From positions 1 through 33,444 of the forward strand of contig JAGNGI010000018.1 in NCBI GenBank assembly GCA_018002295.1: DNA of 33,444 nt, written 5' to 3'. The translations under genes were made by a program, and so were the position numbers. Shown in pieces: positions 14,309 through 21,858 of this stretch; the stretch's first letter is position 1; each line of letters starts with the position of its first letter. The notes under the pieces were generated by a model. The model saw only the letters and a program-made list of their open reading frames with translations, did no database searches and had not been told where the DNA came from. Source of the stretch: Fidelibacterota bacterium. Lineage in GTDB: Bacteria > Fidelibacterota > UBA2242.

Positions 14309-14707
14309 TCATAAAATTATTCTCTGAATACCGTCACGGATTAAAGGAACATTAAAGTTGATAAGAAAACCAAGGCGTTTTCCGGTTATCCTTAAGTAAC
14401 TCAAAACTTGGGCTTGAAACACCGGGTTCACTTCTGTAACAGCTTTGAGTTCGCATATTACCAAATCTTCCACCAAGATATCTAAGCGCAGACCGGCGTC
14501 AAATACTATGTTATCGTAAGTAATTGGTATCTCAACTTGTTGACGGTAATGAAGTCCATACTTGCTAAGTTCGTAACAAAAGCAGGTTTCATATATTTTT
14601 TCCAGCAGACCGGGGCCAAGATGTTGGTGAACATTAAAAGCGGCACTTACAATCTTTTTAGCAATTTCTTCTTCTCTTGGCGATAAGGGAACTTGTTTTG
14701 TTGACAT
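14309..14707 (-). CDS. GxxExxY family protein (PD-(D/E)xK nuclease-like)
   Basis: A 132-residue protein with the family signature GLLEKIY at 33-39 and a PD-(D/E)xK-like core: D76 in LRLDILV and E86-x-K88 in ICELKAV. The C-terminus FLINFNVPLIRDGIQRIIL is typical of the family, and the length is normal. The biochemical role of these proteins is not established. The fold suggests a nuclease of the Holliday-resolvase or endonuclease type. It lies between lexA (98 bp upstream) and imuB-like (200 bp downstream), on the same strand and with repeats on both sides. It may be co-transcribed with the SOS cassette or may have travelled in with the repeats. Confidence 0.85.
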   Translation of the reverse strand: MSTKQVPLSPREEEIAKKIVSAAFNVHQHLGPGLLEKIYETCFCYELSKYGLHYRQQVEIPITYDNIVFDAGLRLDILVEDLVICELKAVTEVNPVFQAQVLSYLRITGKRLGFLINFNVPLIRDGIQRIIL

Positions 14708-14724
14708 GATTGCTCCTTATTTTT

Positions 14725-14803
14725 TTACCACTAAGATTCGAAGGCACGAAGAACAAATATATTGTATATAAAAATCTTCGTGTCTTAGCGCCTTGGTGGT
14801 TTT
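14725..14803. repeat. Large imperfect hairpin of two inverted repeat copies
   Basis: ACCACTAAGATTCGAAGGCA, then CGAAGA, is mirrored 22 bp later by TCTTCGTGTCTTAGCGCC, then TTGGTGGT. The two copies are inverted, each about 26 bp, and pair imperfectly. They fill the gap between lexA and the GxxExxY gene and could slow or attenuate read-through from the lexA promoter. Confidence 0.8.
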
Positions 14804-14805
14804 AT

Positions 14806-15411
14806 TCATTCGTACACCCGCCACACGGCCAGCACCACTCCGCCGAGTCGGAATTCATCTCCCGGTTTGACTTTGATAACCGGATAAGCCGGATTGCGTG
14901 GATGCAGTTCGACACCACCGGCTTTGGGATAATAGCGTTTTAAAGTGGCTTCATTATTGATAAATGCTACTACGGTTTGACCGGATTCAGCCTGAGCTTG
15001 CTGACGAACGATGATATAATCGCCGTCTTGAATATTGTCGTCAATCATTGAATCGCCCTTGACTTTCAAAACGTAATTAGACGGGTGAATGTAGGCTGGT
15101 GGCACGGCGATTGTCTCCTGGTTTTCGATAGCTTCCAACGGATAACCAGCCGCAATTAATCCGAGCAGGGGCAAAGTGCTAGCGCTCTCCGTTTCGGGAA
15201 TGGACAACGCACGTTTGGCATTGGGGGGACCGGAACGCCGAAGAACACCGGCTTTTTCTAATTCGCGCACGTACCAGCTGACTGTACCCGGCGATTTGAT
15301 TTGCAAGGCGTGCATAATCTCGAGGAAAGTCGGGGCACGTTTGTTGGTTTCCGTGAAGTCGTGAACGAAATTCACGAAACGCTGTTTCTTGGGCGAAAGT
15401 TTTTCAGCCAT
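14806..15411 (-). CDS. lexA: LexA repressor
   Basis: A 201-residue SOS repressor. The N-terminal winged HTH (about 1-70) contains RAPTFLEIMHALQIKSPGTV and VRELEKAGVLRR. The self-cleavage site is A88-G89 in GLIAAGYP. The serine-lysine dyad is S121 (KGDSMIDD) and K158 (NEATLKRYY), matching E. coli S119 and K156, so autoproteolysis should work. On RecA activation it would cleave itself and release its operators. GAGAGG precedes the ATG. A promoter with a tandem palindrome at its start point lies just upstream, as expected for autoregulation. It heads a same-strand run with a GxxExxY gene, imuB-like and dnaE2. Confidence 0.97.
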   Translation of the reverse strand: MAEKLSPKKQRFVNFVHDFTETNKRAPTFLEIMHALQIKSPGTVSWYVRELEKAGVLRRSGPPNAKRALSIPETESASTLPLLGLIAAGYPLEAIENQETIAVPPAYIHPSNYVLKVKGDSMIDDNIQDGDYIIVRQQAQAESGQTVVAFINNEATLKRYYPKAGGVELHPRNPAYPVIKVKPGDEFRLGGVVLAVWRVYE

Positions 15412-15436
15412 TTTGCTTTTCCTCTCACTTTATCAA

Positions 15437-15457
15437 TTACTCGTAAGTTACTCGTAA
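15437..15457. promoter_or_regulatory. Candidate LexA operator: tandem TTAC-N2-GTAA
   Basis: TTACTCGTAA occurs twice, at 15437-15446 and 15448-15457, one helical turn (11 bp) apart. Each has palindromic half-sites TTAC/GTAA. A third degenerate site, AACGAG, lies next to it at 15465-15470. They lie just downstream of the lexA -10 element, where an autorepressor would bind. No LexA motif is established for this lineage, so the assignment is by position and symmetry. Confidence 0.55.
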
Positions 15458-15459
15458 GT

Positions 15460-15488
15460 AATATAACGAGTTTTTAGCTGAAAAGCAA
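15460..15488 (-). promoter_or_regulatory. lexA promoter
   Basis: On the minus strand, TTGCTT (15488-15483), a 17-bp spacer, then TATATT (15465-15460). The spacing and -10 are good. The start point would fall in the tandem palindromes, 50-60 bp before the lexA ATG. Confidence 0.55.
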
Positions 15489-15623
15489 TTGGAAAATTGG
15501 GATTTCAAATTAAATAATAACTACCAACGTCAATCAATAATCCCGCAGTAGCAGACCTCGTGTCATTCAACCAATAAATGACTACGAATCGCAATGAATA
15601 ATTATTGTCTTATAAAATTAACT

Positions 15624-16256
15624 CTACTGCACTAGTCCCAGCCGGACGGCATAGCAGATAATTTCGGCGTTATTTTTCAGGTGCATTTTGCGTAGAATGC
15701 GAGTGCGATAAGTGCTGATAGTTTTGACGCTGAGGTTCAGTTCAGCGGCGATTTCCTTGACGGTTTTGCCGCTGGCGATCGCTAACATTGTTTGAAATTC
15801 GCGGTCTGAAAGAATTTCGTGGGTGGGATTTTGAGTGGTTTCGGTAAGGCTGTTAGCCAATTTTTCCGCAAGCGTGGGTGAAATGTATTTACCCCCGGTT
15901 ACGATTTTACGAACAGCTTGGATTAGTTCATCTGGATGACTTTCTTTGCTAATATAACCATCGGCGCCGGCTTTCAATACCCGAATAGCATATTGACTTT
16001 CAGGGAAAACGCTGAGAATTAATACTGGCAGAGAAGGTGAGAGGTTTTTGATTTGTTTGAGAAGATCTAAGCCACTGCGGCCGGGCAATGAAAGATCGAG
16101 AATTACCGCATCGTAGTTATGGTTTTCAATTTCAGCGAGGGCGTAAGTACTATCGCTCGCCTCGCCGCTAACTCGAATATCGTTGGTATCAAGGAAGGTT
16201 TGGCGTAATCCCTGGCGGATCAAAGGATGATCGTCAACTATTAGCAAATTTATCAT
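15624..16256 (-). CDS. NarL/FixJ-family response regulator
   Basis: A 210-residue protein. The receiver domain (1-120) has acidic pocket D8-D9, phospho-acceptor D54 (VILDLSLPG), S82 and K104 (YISKES). A LuxR-type HTH (about 146-205) reads LSDREFQTMLAIASGKTVKE, IAAELNLSVKTISTYRTRI. It should bind DNA when phosphorylated by the kinase encoded just upstream: the kinase stop TAA and this ATG overlap as TAATG, implying translational coupling. Its targets are not evident from the sequence. Confidence 0.95.
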   Translation of the reverse strand: MINLLIVDDHPLIRQGLRQTFLDTNDIRVSGEASDSTYALAEIENHNYDAVILDLSLPGRSGLDLLKQIKNLSPSLPVLILSVFPESQYAIRVLKAGADGYISKESHPDELIQAVRKIVTGGKYISPTLAEKLANSLTETTQNPTHEILSDREFQTMLAIASGKTVKEIAAELNLSVKTISTYRTRILRKMHLKNNAEIICYAVRLGLVQ

Positions 16257-17440
16257 TAGATATTTCCATCCAATGGGATAAAGACCAGAACGGTTGTCCC
16301 TTTTTGCGGGCGACCTTTAATTGCGATGTGGCCATTCCAGGGATAAACGCGTTCGCGCAATCCAACCAAGCCCAGATTTTGGGGATCGTTGACCTGCTCA
16401 TCAGTAATTCCGATGCCGTTATCAACAATTTTCATTTCTAAGGCGTGATCTTTAATACCGAGGTTGACTTTGACCTCGCTGGCATGGGCATGACGAGCGA
16501 CATTCGTCAGAGTTTCTTGTAAAATACGGAAAATCGCAATACTACGTTCCTGATCAATTGTGATTTCCGCCGGTCGCAGATGTAGGTTACAGTGAATACC
16601 TGTCCGATTTTGAAAATCCTCACAATACCATTCGAGAGCGGCGGTCAATCCTAAATCATCGAGCAAACCAGGTCGCAAGTCGGTTGAAATCCGCCGAATA
16701 GTTTGAATTGTTTTATCAATTAGGTCGAACATTGAGCTGATTTTTTCAGCAATTTCGGATTGAGCGGTAGTTAGTCTTTTATTGATCCAGATCAAGTCCA
16801 TTTTCAAAGCCGTTAGTGCCTGACCGAGTTCGTCGTGAATTTCGCGGGCGATATAAGAGCGTTCCTCTTCGCGTACTGATTGCAAATGCGCCGAAAGGTT
16901 ACGAAACTGGTCGCGCGAATCCTTCAAATCTTGTTCGACTTTTTTCCGGTCGGTTATATCAATGACCACACCGCGCAAGCCGACCGGTTTGTTATCGTAA
17001 AAAATAGGACTGGAATAGATTAGGGCTTGGAAAGTTGTCCCGTCTTTCCGCAAGGCAGTATATTCATGTCCCTCGAGATCGCTACCATTATAAATTTTTT
17101 GAATATTACGGTTAAGTTTTTCCCGTTCTTCCGGAATAAAAAGCTGGGAGAAATTAACTCCGGTGTCAATATCCTGTTGATTATATCCGAAAGTTTCAAA
17201 TCCGACTTGATTGGTAAAGCGAAATTTGCCATTTTTGTCCATTTCATAAATAGTTTGGGGTAGGAGATTGACTAATTCGCGAAAATTCTTTTCGTATTTA
17301 TTCAGGGATTTTTCTATTCGGCGGCGTTCGAGATCAGCGGCTTCAAGCTGGTTTATCCGATTACGTAGTTGCTGTAATTCCCAGAGCAACTGTTCGCGGG
17401 TTTTACTTTCGTCACTAGTAAATGAATCAGGAAGATTCAT
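16256..17440 (-). CDS. Soluble PAS-domain sensor histidine kinase (HisKA_3 / NarX type)
   Basis: A 394-residue kinase without membrane segments. An N-terminal coiled coil (about 12-50) leads to a PAS domain (about 48-173, ending DITDRKKVEQDL). The HisKA_3 dimerisation domain follows, with H202 in REIHDELGQALTALKMDL. The ATPase domain has N313 (LTNVARHAHA) and the G box D340-N-G-I-G-I. It pairs with the overlapping NarL-type regulator. Since it is cytosolic, it must sense an internal cue through PAS or through a partner. The double ACT protein encoded 2 bp upstream is the obvious candidate partner (inference). Confidence 0.95.
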   Translation of the reverse strand: MNLPDSFTSDESKTREQLLWELQQLRNRINQLEAADLERRRIEKSLNKYEKNFRELVNLLPQTIYEMDKNGKFRFTNQVGFETFGYNQQDIDTGVNFSQLFIPEEREKLNRNIQKIYNGSDLEGHEYTALRKDGTTFQALIYSSPIFYDNKPVGLRGVVIDITDRKKVEQDLKDSRDQFRNLSAHLQSVREEERSYIAREIHDELGQALTALKMDLIWINKRLTTAQSEIAEKISSMFDLIDKTIQTIRRISTDLRPGLLDDLGLTAALEWYCEDFQNRTGIHCNLHLRPAEITIDQERSIAIFRILQETLTNVARHAHASEVKVNLGIKDHALEMKIVDNGIGITDEQVNDPQNLGLVGLRERVYPWNGHIAIKGRPQKGTTVLVFIPLDGNI

Positions 17441-17442
17441 TT

Positions 17443-17928
17443 TTACTCCGGGAAATTAAAATTCGCAGTTATAGCTTGCCGAGCGGCGTCAACCTGATGC
17501 TCGTTAATTACACAGCTTACTGAAGAAATACTGGTTGAAATTCCTAATATATTGATTCCAGCTTCGCCAAGTGTTTGACAAATTGTCCCGGCGATAGCTG
17601 GTTTTTCACGGAAATGAGGGCCATAAAAAGAGATAATCGCTACTGGTTCAGTTATTTTAGTATCCTTAATTGGGATAATGGCAGAAAGTTCCTGAAACGT
17701 CTGGGTAATGTCTGATTTGTATTTCTGATTGATACAGAAAATAAGGTCCGCCGAGCCTTCCAAATTGCGGCTTTCGGTTATAAAATCAACGCTAATCCCT
17801 CTTTGCCCGAAGTAAGTCAAAACTTTTCCGGCTGAACCCGGTTGATCGGGGAATGAGAAAATCGAGACCATCATCAAGTCTCTTAATTCGATCATTCCGC
17901 CGATACTGATTTTCTTTTTTAAATTCAT
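17443..17928 (-). CDS. Stand-alone double ACT-domain protein (aspartokinase regulatory type)
   Basis: A 161-residue protein made of two ACT domains and nothing else. ACT1 is about 17-85 (MVSIFSFPDQPGSAGKVLTY ... ISVDFITES) and ACT2 about 93-158 (AIISFYGPHFREKPAIAGTI ... INILGISTSISSVSCVINE). The GINILGISTS...VSCVIN pattern is the effector-binding signature of aspartate kinase regulatory regions, which respond to lysine or threonine. The catalytic kinase is absent. It is the first gene of an operon with the histidine kinase (2-bp gap) and the response regulator, so an amino-acid-sensing role is plausible. The start is uncertain: M12 is also possible, and neither has a clear RBS. Confidence 0.85.
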   Translation of the reverse strand: MNLKKKISIGGMIELRDLMMVSIFSFPDQPGSAGKVLTYFGQRGISVDFITESRNLEGSADLIFCINQKYKSDITQTFQELSAIIPIKDTKITEPVAIISFYGPHFREKPAIAGTICQTLGEAGINILGISTSISSVSCVINEHQVDAARQAITANFNFPE

Positions 17929-18043
17929 ATTGGCTCTGTTTGCAAATTGTTGAAAAATAGGTTAATTATTTGAAAAAATCCAGTCCGATTTTTAACAGCC
18001 GATAAATTAATACCAATCTTCATCTATTAATTTTAAAAAATAA

Positions 18044-18073
18044 TTGAAAATTTCACTAAATATGTGATATATT
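18044..18073 (+). promoter_or_regulatory. Candidate promoter of the GH38-like gene
   Basis: TTGAAA at 18044-18049, an 18-bp spacer, and TATATT at 18068-18073, in the 203-bp divergent gap between the ACT gene and the GH38-like gene. It is likely to start the long plus-strand gene run. Confidence 0.4.
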
Positions 18074-18131
18074 TTAGAAAACAAGTTGGATTGGGCAAAT
18101 TCGGCTTGTATGAAATTAAAAAGTAGATGTA

Positions 18132-20705
18132 ATGTCGATCGTTAATAACAGTTTGTATTGCATACCAATTTATAATCCCTATTATTCATTACCTTTTCCT
18201 TCTCAAGCGGAAATAAATGAGTTGATTGATAATCTTTTAAATAGCCTGAAAGAAGGAACGCAGAAAGGGGTGTATCATTTTGACCAAATGATTTACCCTT
18301 TGTGCGAATATTTGAAAAGTCACCCGGAAAAAACGGATTTAGTTCGCCAATTAGTCGAAGAGAAAAAAATTTATTTCGGACCGTTTTTCATTCAACTTCA
18401 TTCCGGACATATTTCCGGTGAATTGTTGATTCGTAATCTTCTCATTGGCCATCAGGAAGGGGACAAAATCGGTGACATTTTAAAATACTTTCATTTACCA
18501 GCGATGCGCGGACGCAATTCACAGACGCCCCAGATTTTGGCTGGTTTCAATATTGATGCTGTTTTAATTGACTACGATATAAAGTTAATGGATAAAAATA
18601 CCACCGAGTTTATCTGGGAAGGCTTGGATGGTACCCAACTATTGGTCAGTCGCGTGGTTTTCTTAAATCCTAATCGTTTAAATTTAGCAAAAAGTAAAAT
18701 TCAGGAGACGTTCCGCGAATATTTCAGCCATAATCCCAATCGAGTCTTGGTTTATCTGTTCAATGATAAAAAAAGCTGGGAAACCATGCCAACTTATATT
18801 GAAAAATTGGCTTCGATTTTTTCTTCTGATTTGAAAATTGAATCTCTGGCCGATTGTATTTGGGAAATTAAAGAGCAGATTGATTCGCGTGAAATAAGTG
18901 AATACAAGGGGGAAATGTGTTTAGAAAAAACTGAAGATTGTACCGAGACTCAGTTCGATTATTATCTAAGACATAGCGTGTTGATTGGTTTAAGTAATCA
19001 TCGTCTTGAGAACCTAATTCAATATTTTGTTGAACCGTGGTCATTAATTATGAAATATTTACAGCCGAAAATTAGGCCGAAGTCAACCAACCATATTTGG
19101 GAGGAATTTCTAAAAAACCAGACATTTACTTATCTCGTAGATACTAATCCCAATAAATTTATCCAGTCACTTAGTACCACTCAAACTGGACTGATGAATC
19201 GGATCGAAGAGCAGGTAAAGGATTTAATTACGGCAGTTGTTAATAATATTCATATTGATGATTATAATCCTAATAATATTTACTTTACGGTATTTAATCC
19301 TTTGCCATATAACCGATCTGAAATTGTTGAATTTGTCGTGGAATTGCCATCCCTAATTAATCGAGATACAATCATTGCTAAAGAGGTGGGGGGACGCGAA
19401 ATTCCGTTTCGAGTTCTCCATAAGGAGACTGAAACACTATTTAAGTACGACAAGGCAGATAAAGCGAAATATCGTTGTTTAGTAGAATTGCGTGACCTGC
19501 CCGGGATGGGCTGGAAAACTTTTGAAATTGATCCGAAGGGCAAGCCGAAATTATACTCGGCTGTGCCGATCAGCGCCGAGCGCAATTCGTTGGAGAATGA
19601 TTTCTTACGAGTTGAAATTAATCAGAATGGAACGCTGGAAATATTTGCCAAAGAGACCGGTGAATTTTTCTCGGAAGTTGCCTATTTTCAAGATGAAATT
19701 GATCTGGGACGATTCAGTGTTGAGGATAAAACCGCGACTCATATTCCCCTTACTACAAAAAAGCTCCATCCTCAAATCAAATTGCTTTATAATTCTCCTA
19801 AAGCCGCCGCCTATAAAATCGAATATTTTTGGGAAATTCCAGAAATGTTCAATTGGAAAAATTCGCGTCGCAGTCCCAGGCATGAGACAATCAAAATTAG
19901 TGAGGTAGTAACTTTAAGTAGCCTTTCGCGAATGATTGATTTAAAAATAGAAATTAATGATCATGCCTATGACCATATGATAAAAATTTGTTTTCCCATT
20001 GAGTTTGTACCGGAGAATACTTATACTGATGGCTTTTTTTCGGTTGAGACGCGCCCGTTTAACAGCCCGCAATATCTTCATTGCCAAGCATTGAGTATGG
20101 GCAATTTTGTCGGAGTTTCCAATGAATCGGGAGGATTTGCCATATTTAGCGACGGCATCAACGAATACCAACTATTAAAAGGCAAGCATAACGTCTTGAC
20201 ATTAACCTTGGTCCGTGATTTTCCAATTGTTCGATCAAAAAAAACCGGCGGCACTATTTTATCACGCAACGAAAAGACAGAGGTTCATTTATCTATTTAT
20301 CCGCGATTATCCGATTGGACGTCCAGCGATATTTTAACTGAGGCTATAATTTTCAATAACCCGATAATTATACGACAGATGGATCAAACAAATGGATACT
20401 TACCGGCGAAAATGCAATTTTTAAAGGTTACCCCGGATACATTGTTTTATTCGGCTCTCAAACCCACTGAGGATGAAAAAGATGTAGTCCTCAGATTGTA
20501 TAATCCAACCCGCAACATAATCGTTGGCGAAATAGCAACTTATATTCCAATCAAAGCCGCCCGTTACCTTACGGTCGAAGAACATATTATTGCCCCGTTG
20601 GAAATATCCGATCCCTATCGTTTGAAAGTAAAAGTTTTTCCGCAAAAAATAATGACCTTAAAAATTATTTTTGATCGATTACCTATTAATTTGTCAGGTT
20701 CTTAA
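18132..20705 (+). CDS. GH38 alpha-mannosidase-like protein without catalytic residues
   Basis: An 857-residue protein with the GH38 layout: an N-terminal (beta/alpha)7-like domain, a helical middle (about 250-360) and a large C-terminal beta domain (FTVFNPLPYNRSEIVEFVVE, then SLENDFLRVEINQNGTLEIF). Neighbouring family signatures remain: HSGHISGELLIRNLLIGH, PQILAGFNIDAV, FIWEGLDGTQLL. The active site is gone. HSHWDR reads IYNPYY at 13-18. The nucleophile motif LPDxFGH reads LPAMRGR (A124 for Asp). The middle-domain NQFHD reads NQTFTY. All positions expected for the zinc ligands and nucleophile are therefore changed. The gene is long and open, so the protein is presumably maintained for a non-catalytic role such as glycan binding or scaffolding. 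No signal peptide is seen, so it is probably cytosolic. Confidence 0.75.
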   Translation: MSIVNNSLYCIPIYNPYYSLPFPSQAEINELIDNLLNSLKEGTQKGVYHFDQMIYPLCEYLKSHPEKTDLVRQLVEEKKIYFGPFFIQLHSGHISGELLIRNLLIGHQEGDKIGDILKYFHLPAMRGRNSQTPQILAGFNIDAVLIDYDIKLMDKNTTEFIWEGLDGTQLLVSRVVFLNPNRLNLAKSKIQETFREYFSHNPNRVLVYLFNDKKSWETMPTYIEKLASIFSSDLKIESLADCIWEIKEQIDSREISEYKGEMCLEKTEDCTETQFDYYLRHSVLIGLSNHRLENLIQYFVEPWSLIMKYLQPKIRPKSTNHIWEEFLKNQTFTYLVDTNPNKFIQSLSTTQTGLMNRIEEQVKDLITAVVNNIHIDDYNPNNIYFTVFNPLPYNRSEIVEFVVELPSLINRDTIIAKEVGGREIPFRVLHKETETLFKYDKADKAKYRCLVELRDLPGMGWKTFEIDPKGKPKLYSAVPISAERNSLENDFLRVEINQNGTLEIFAKETGEFFSEVAYFQDEIDLGRFSVEDKTATHIPLTTKKLHPQIKLLYNSPKAAAYKIEYFWEIPEMFNWKNSRRSPRHETIKISEVVTLSSLSRMIDLKIEINDHAYDHMIKICFPIEFVPENTYTDGFFSVETRPFNSPQYLHCQALSMGNFVGVSNESGGFAIFSDGINEYQLLKGKHNVLTLTLVRDFPIVRSKKTGGTILSRNEKTEVHLSIYPRLSDWTSSDILTEAIIFNNPIIIRQMDQTNGYLPAKMQFLKVTPDTLFYSALKPTEDEKDVVLRLYNPTRNIIVGEIATYIPIKAARYLTVEEHIIAPLEISDPYRLKVKVFPQKIMTLKIIFDRLPINLSGS

Positions 20706-20788
20706 TTTTATCTTTTTACTAAAGGCTATTTGTCAGAATTATGATAAAAATTTATAATAATTAACGTCAGGTAGTATTAATTTAGCAC

Positions 20789-21841
20789 GTGTTAGCTAAT
20801 CAAGATAAATCAAGTATCCAGAAATCAGAAGAATTCGTCTCTGAACTAAGCCGAAATCATATCACTGCTCAAAAAGAAGTGCCGTTAGCCAAATTTACCA
20901 CCTTCGGAATCGGTGGCAATGCACGTTTACTGGTGATTGTCGAAGATACCGAAAAACTCGAAGCGGTCATCAAATTAGCCACTGCCTTTCAGGTACCATT
21001 TCGAATTATTGGTTGCGGCAGTAATTTACTGGTTTCGGATGACGGATATGACGGTTTGATAATTGTCAACCGATCTAAATCCTGGCAAATTATTGATGAT
21101 TGTCCAGCAAATCTTAAATTTAGCCGAATCATTCCGAGATATGATCCATTGACAGCGTCTCGAACAGAAGAAATTCAAGCGGAAAATTTACCACAAAAAA
21201 TCGTCCGAGTTGACTCCGGATTTTATAATAATACCTTAATTCAAGAAATGTTTGAGCAAGGCTTAACCGGCTTGGAATGGTTTAGCGGAATACCGTCCAG
21301 CGTGGGTGGCGCAGTTTATATGAACATGCATGGAGCGCACACCTATTTCGGCGATCTGGTTTATCGCGCAAAATTGATTGATGGAACCTCTCCAAAAATA
21401 GTGGACAATGCTTATTTTCAGTTCGATTATGATTTTAGCATTTTACAAAAGACGCGAGAAGTTGTATTGTGGGTGGAGTTAATTCTGACGATGGGCAATG
21501 TCGAACAGGCTCGAATCGTTGCTCAAGAGTGGAAAAGTAGAAAATCCTTCCAACCCCGTCGTTCCGCCGGTTGCATTTTTAAAAACCTCTCACCAGAAGC
21601 CCAAAAACAGTTTAACCTACCTACTTCTTCAGTAGGTTACTTGATAGATAAGGTGCTGAACTTGAAAGGATTGCGGATTGGTGGCGCTGTCATTTCTCCA
21701 AAACATGCCGCCTTTATCGAAAATGATGGAAATGCCAGCGCTAAAGATGTTTACGAGTTGATTAAAATAATTAAAACCAAAGCCAAAGAGACACTCGGGT
21801 TGGAATTGGAAACTGAAGTCGAATTGCTTGGAAAATTTTAA
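20789..21841 (+). CDS. murB: UDP-N-acetylenolpyruvoylglucosamine reductase
   Basis: A 350-residue FAD enzyme of peptidoglycan precursor synthesis, reducing enolpyruvyl-UDP-GlcNAc to UDP-MurNAc. Motifs: FTTFGIGGNA at 36-45, the FAD-binding GCGSNLLVSD at 75-84, GLEWFSGIPSSVGGAVYMN at 151-169, RRSAGCIFKN at 247-256 (catalytic Ser/Cys region) and ETEVELLG at the C-terminus with the conserved Glu. The start is GTG, because an in-frame stop lies just upstream and no ATG precedes the fold. An acidic insertion of about 25 residues (around 100-125) interrupts the FAD domain. It is 17 bp upstream of murA, so the two committed steps are coupled. Confidence 0.95.
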   Translation: MLANQDKSSIQKSEEFVSELSRNHITAQKEVPLAKFTTFGIGGNARLLVIVEDTEKLEAVIKLATAFQVPFRIIGCGSNLLVSDDGYDGLIIVNRSKSWQIIDDCPANLKFSRIIPRYDPLTASRTEEIQAENLPQKIVRVDSGFYNNTLIQEMFEQGLTGLEWFSGIPSSVGGAVYMNMHGAHTYFGDLVYRAKLIDGTSPKIVDNAYFQFDYDFSILQKTREVVLWVELILTMGNVEQARIVAQEWKSRKSFQPRRSAGCIFKNLSPEAQKQFNLPTSSVGYLIDKVLNLKGLRIGGAVISPKHAAFIENDGNASAKDVYELIKIIKTKAKETLGLELETEVELLGKF

Positions 21842-21858
21842 CGTAATGAAAGGTAATT

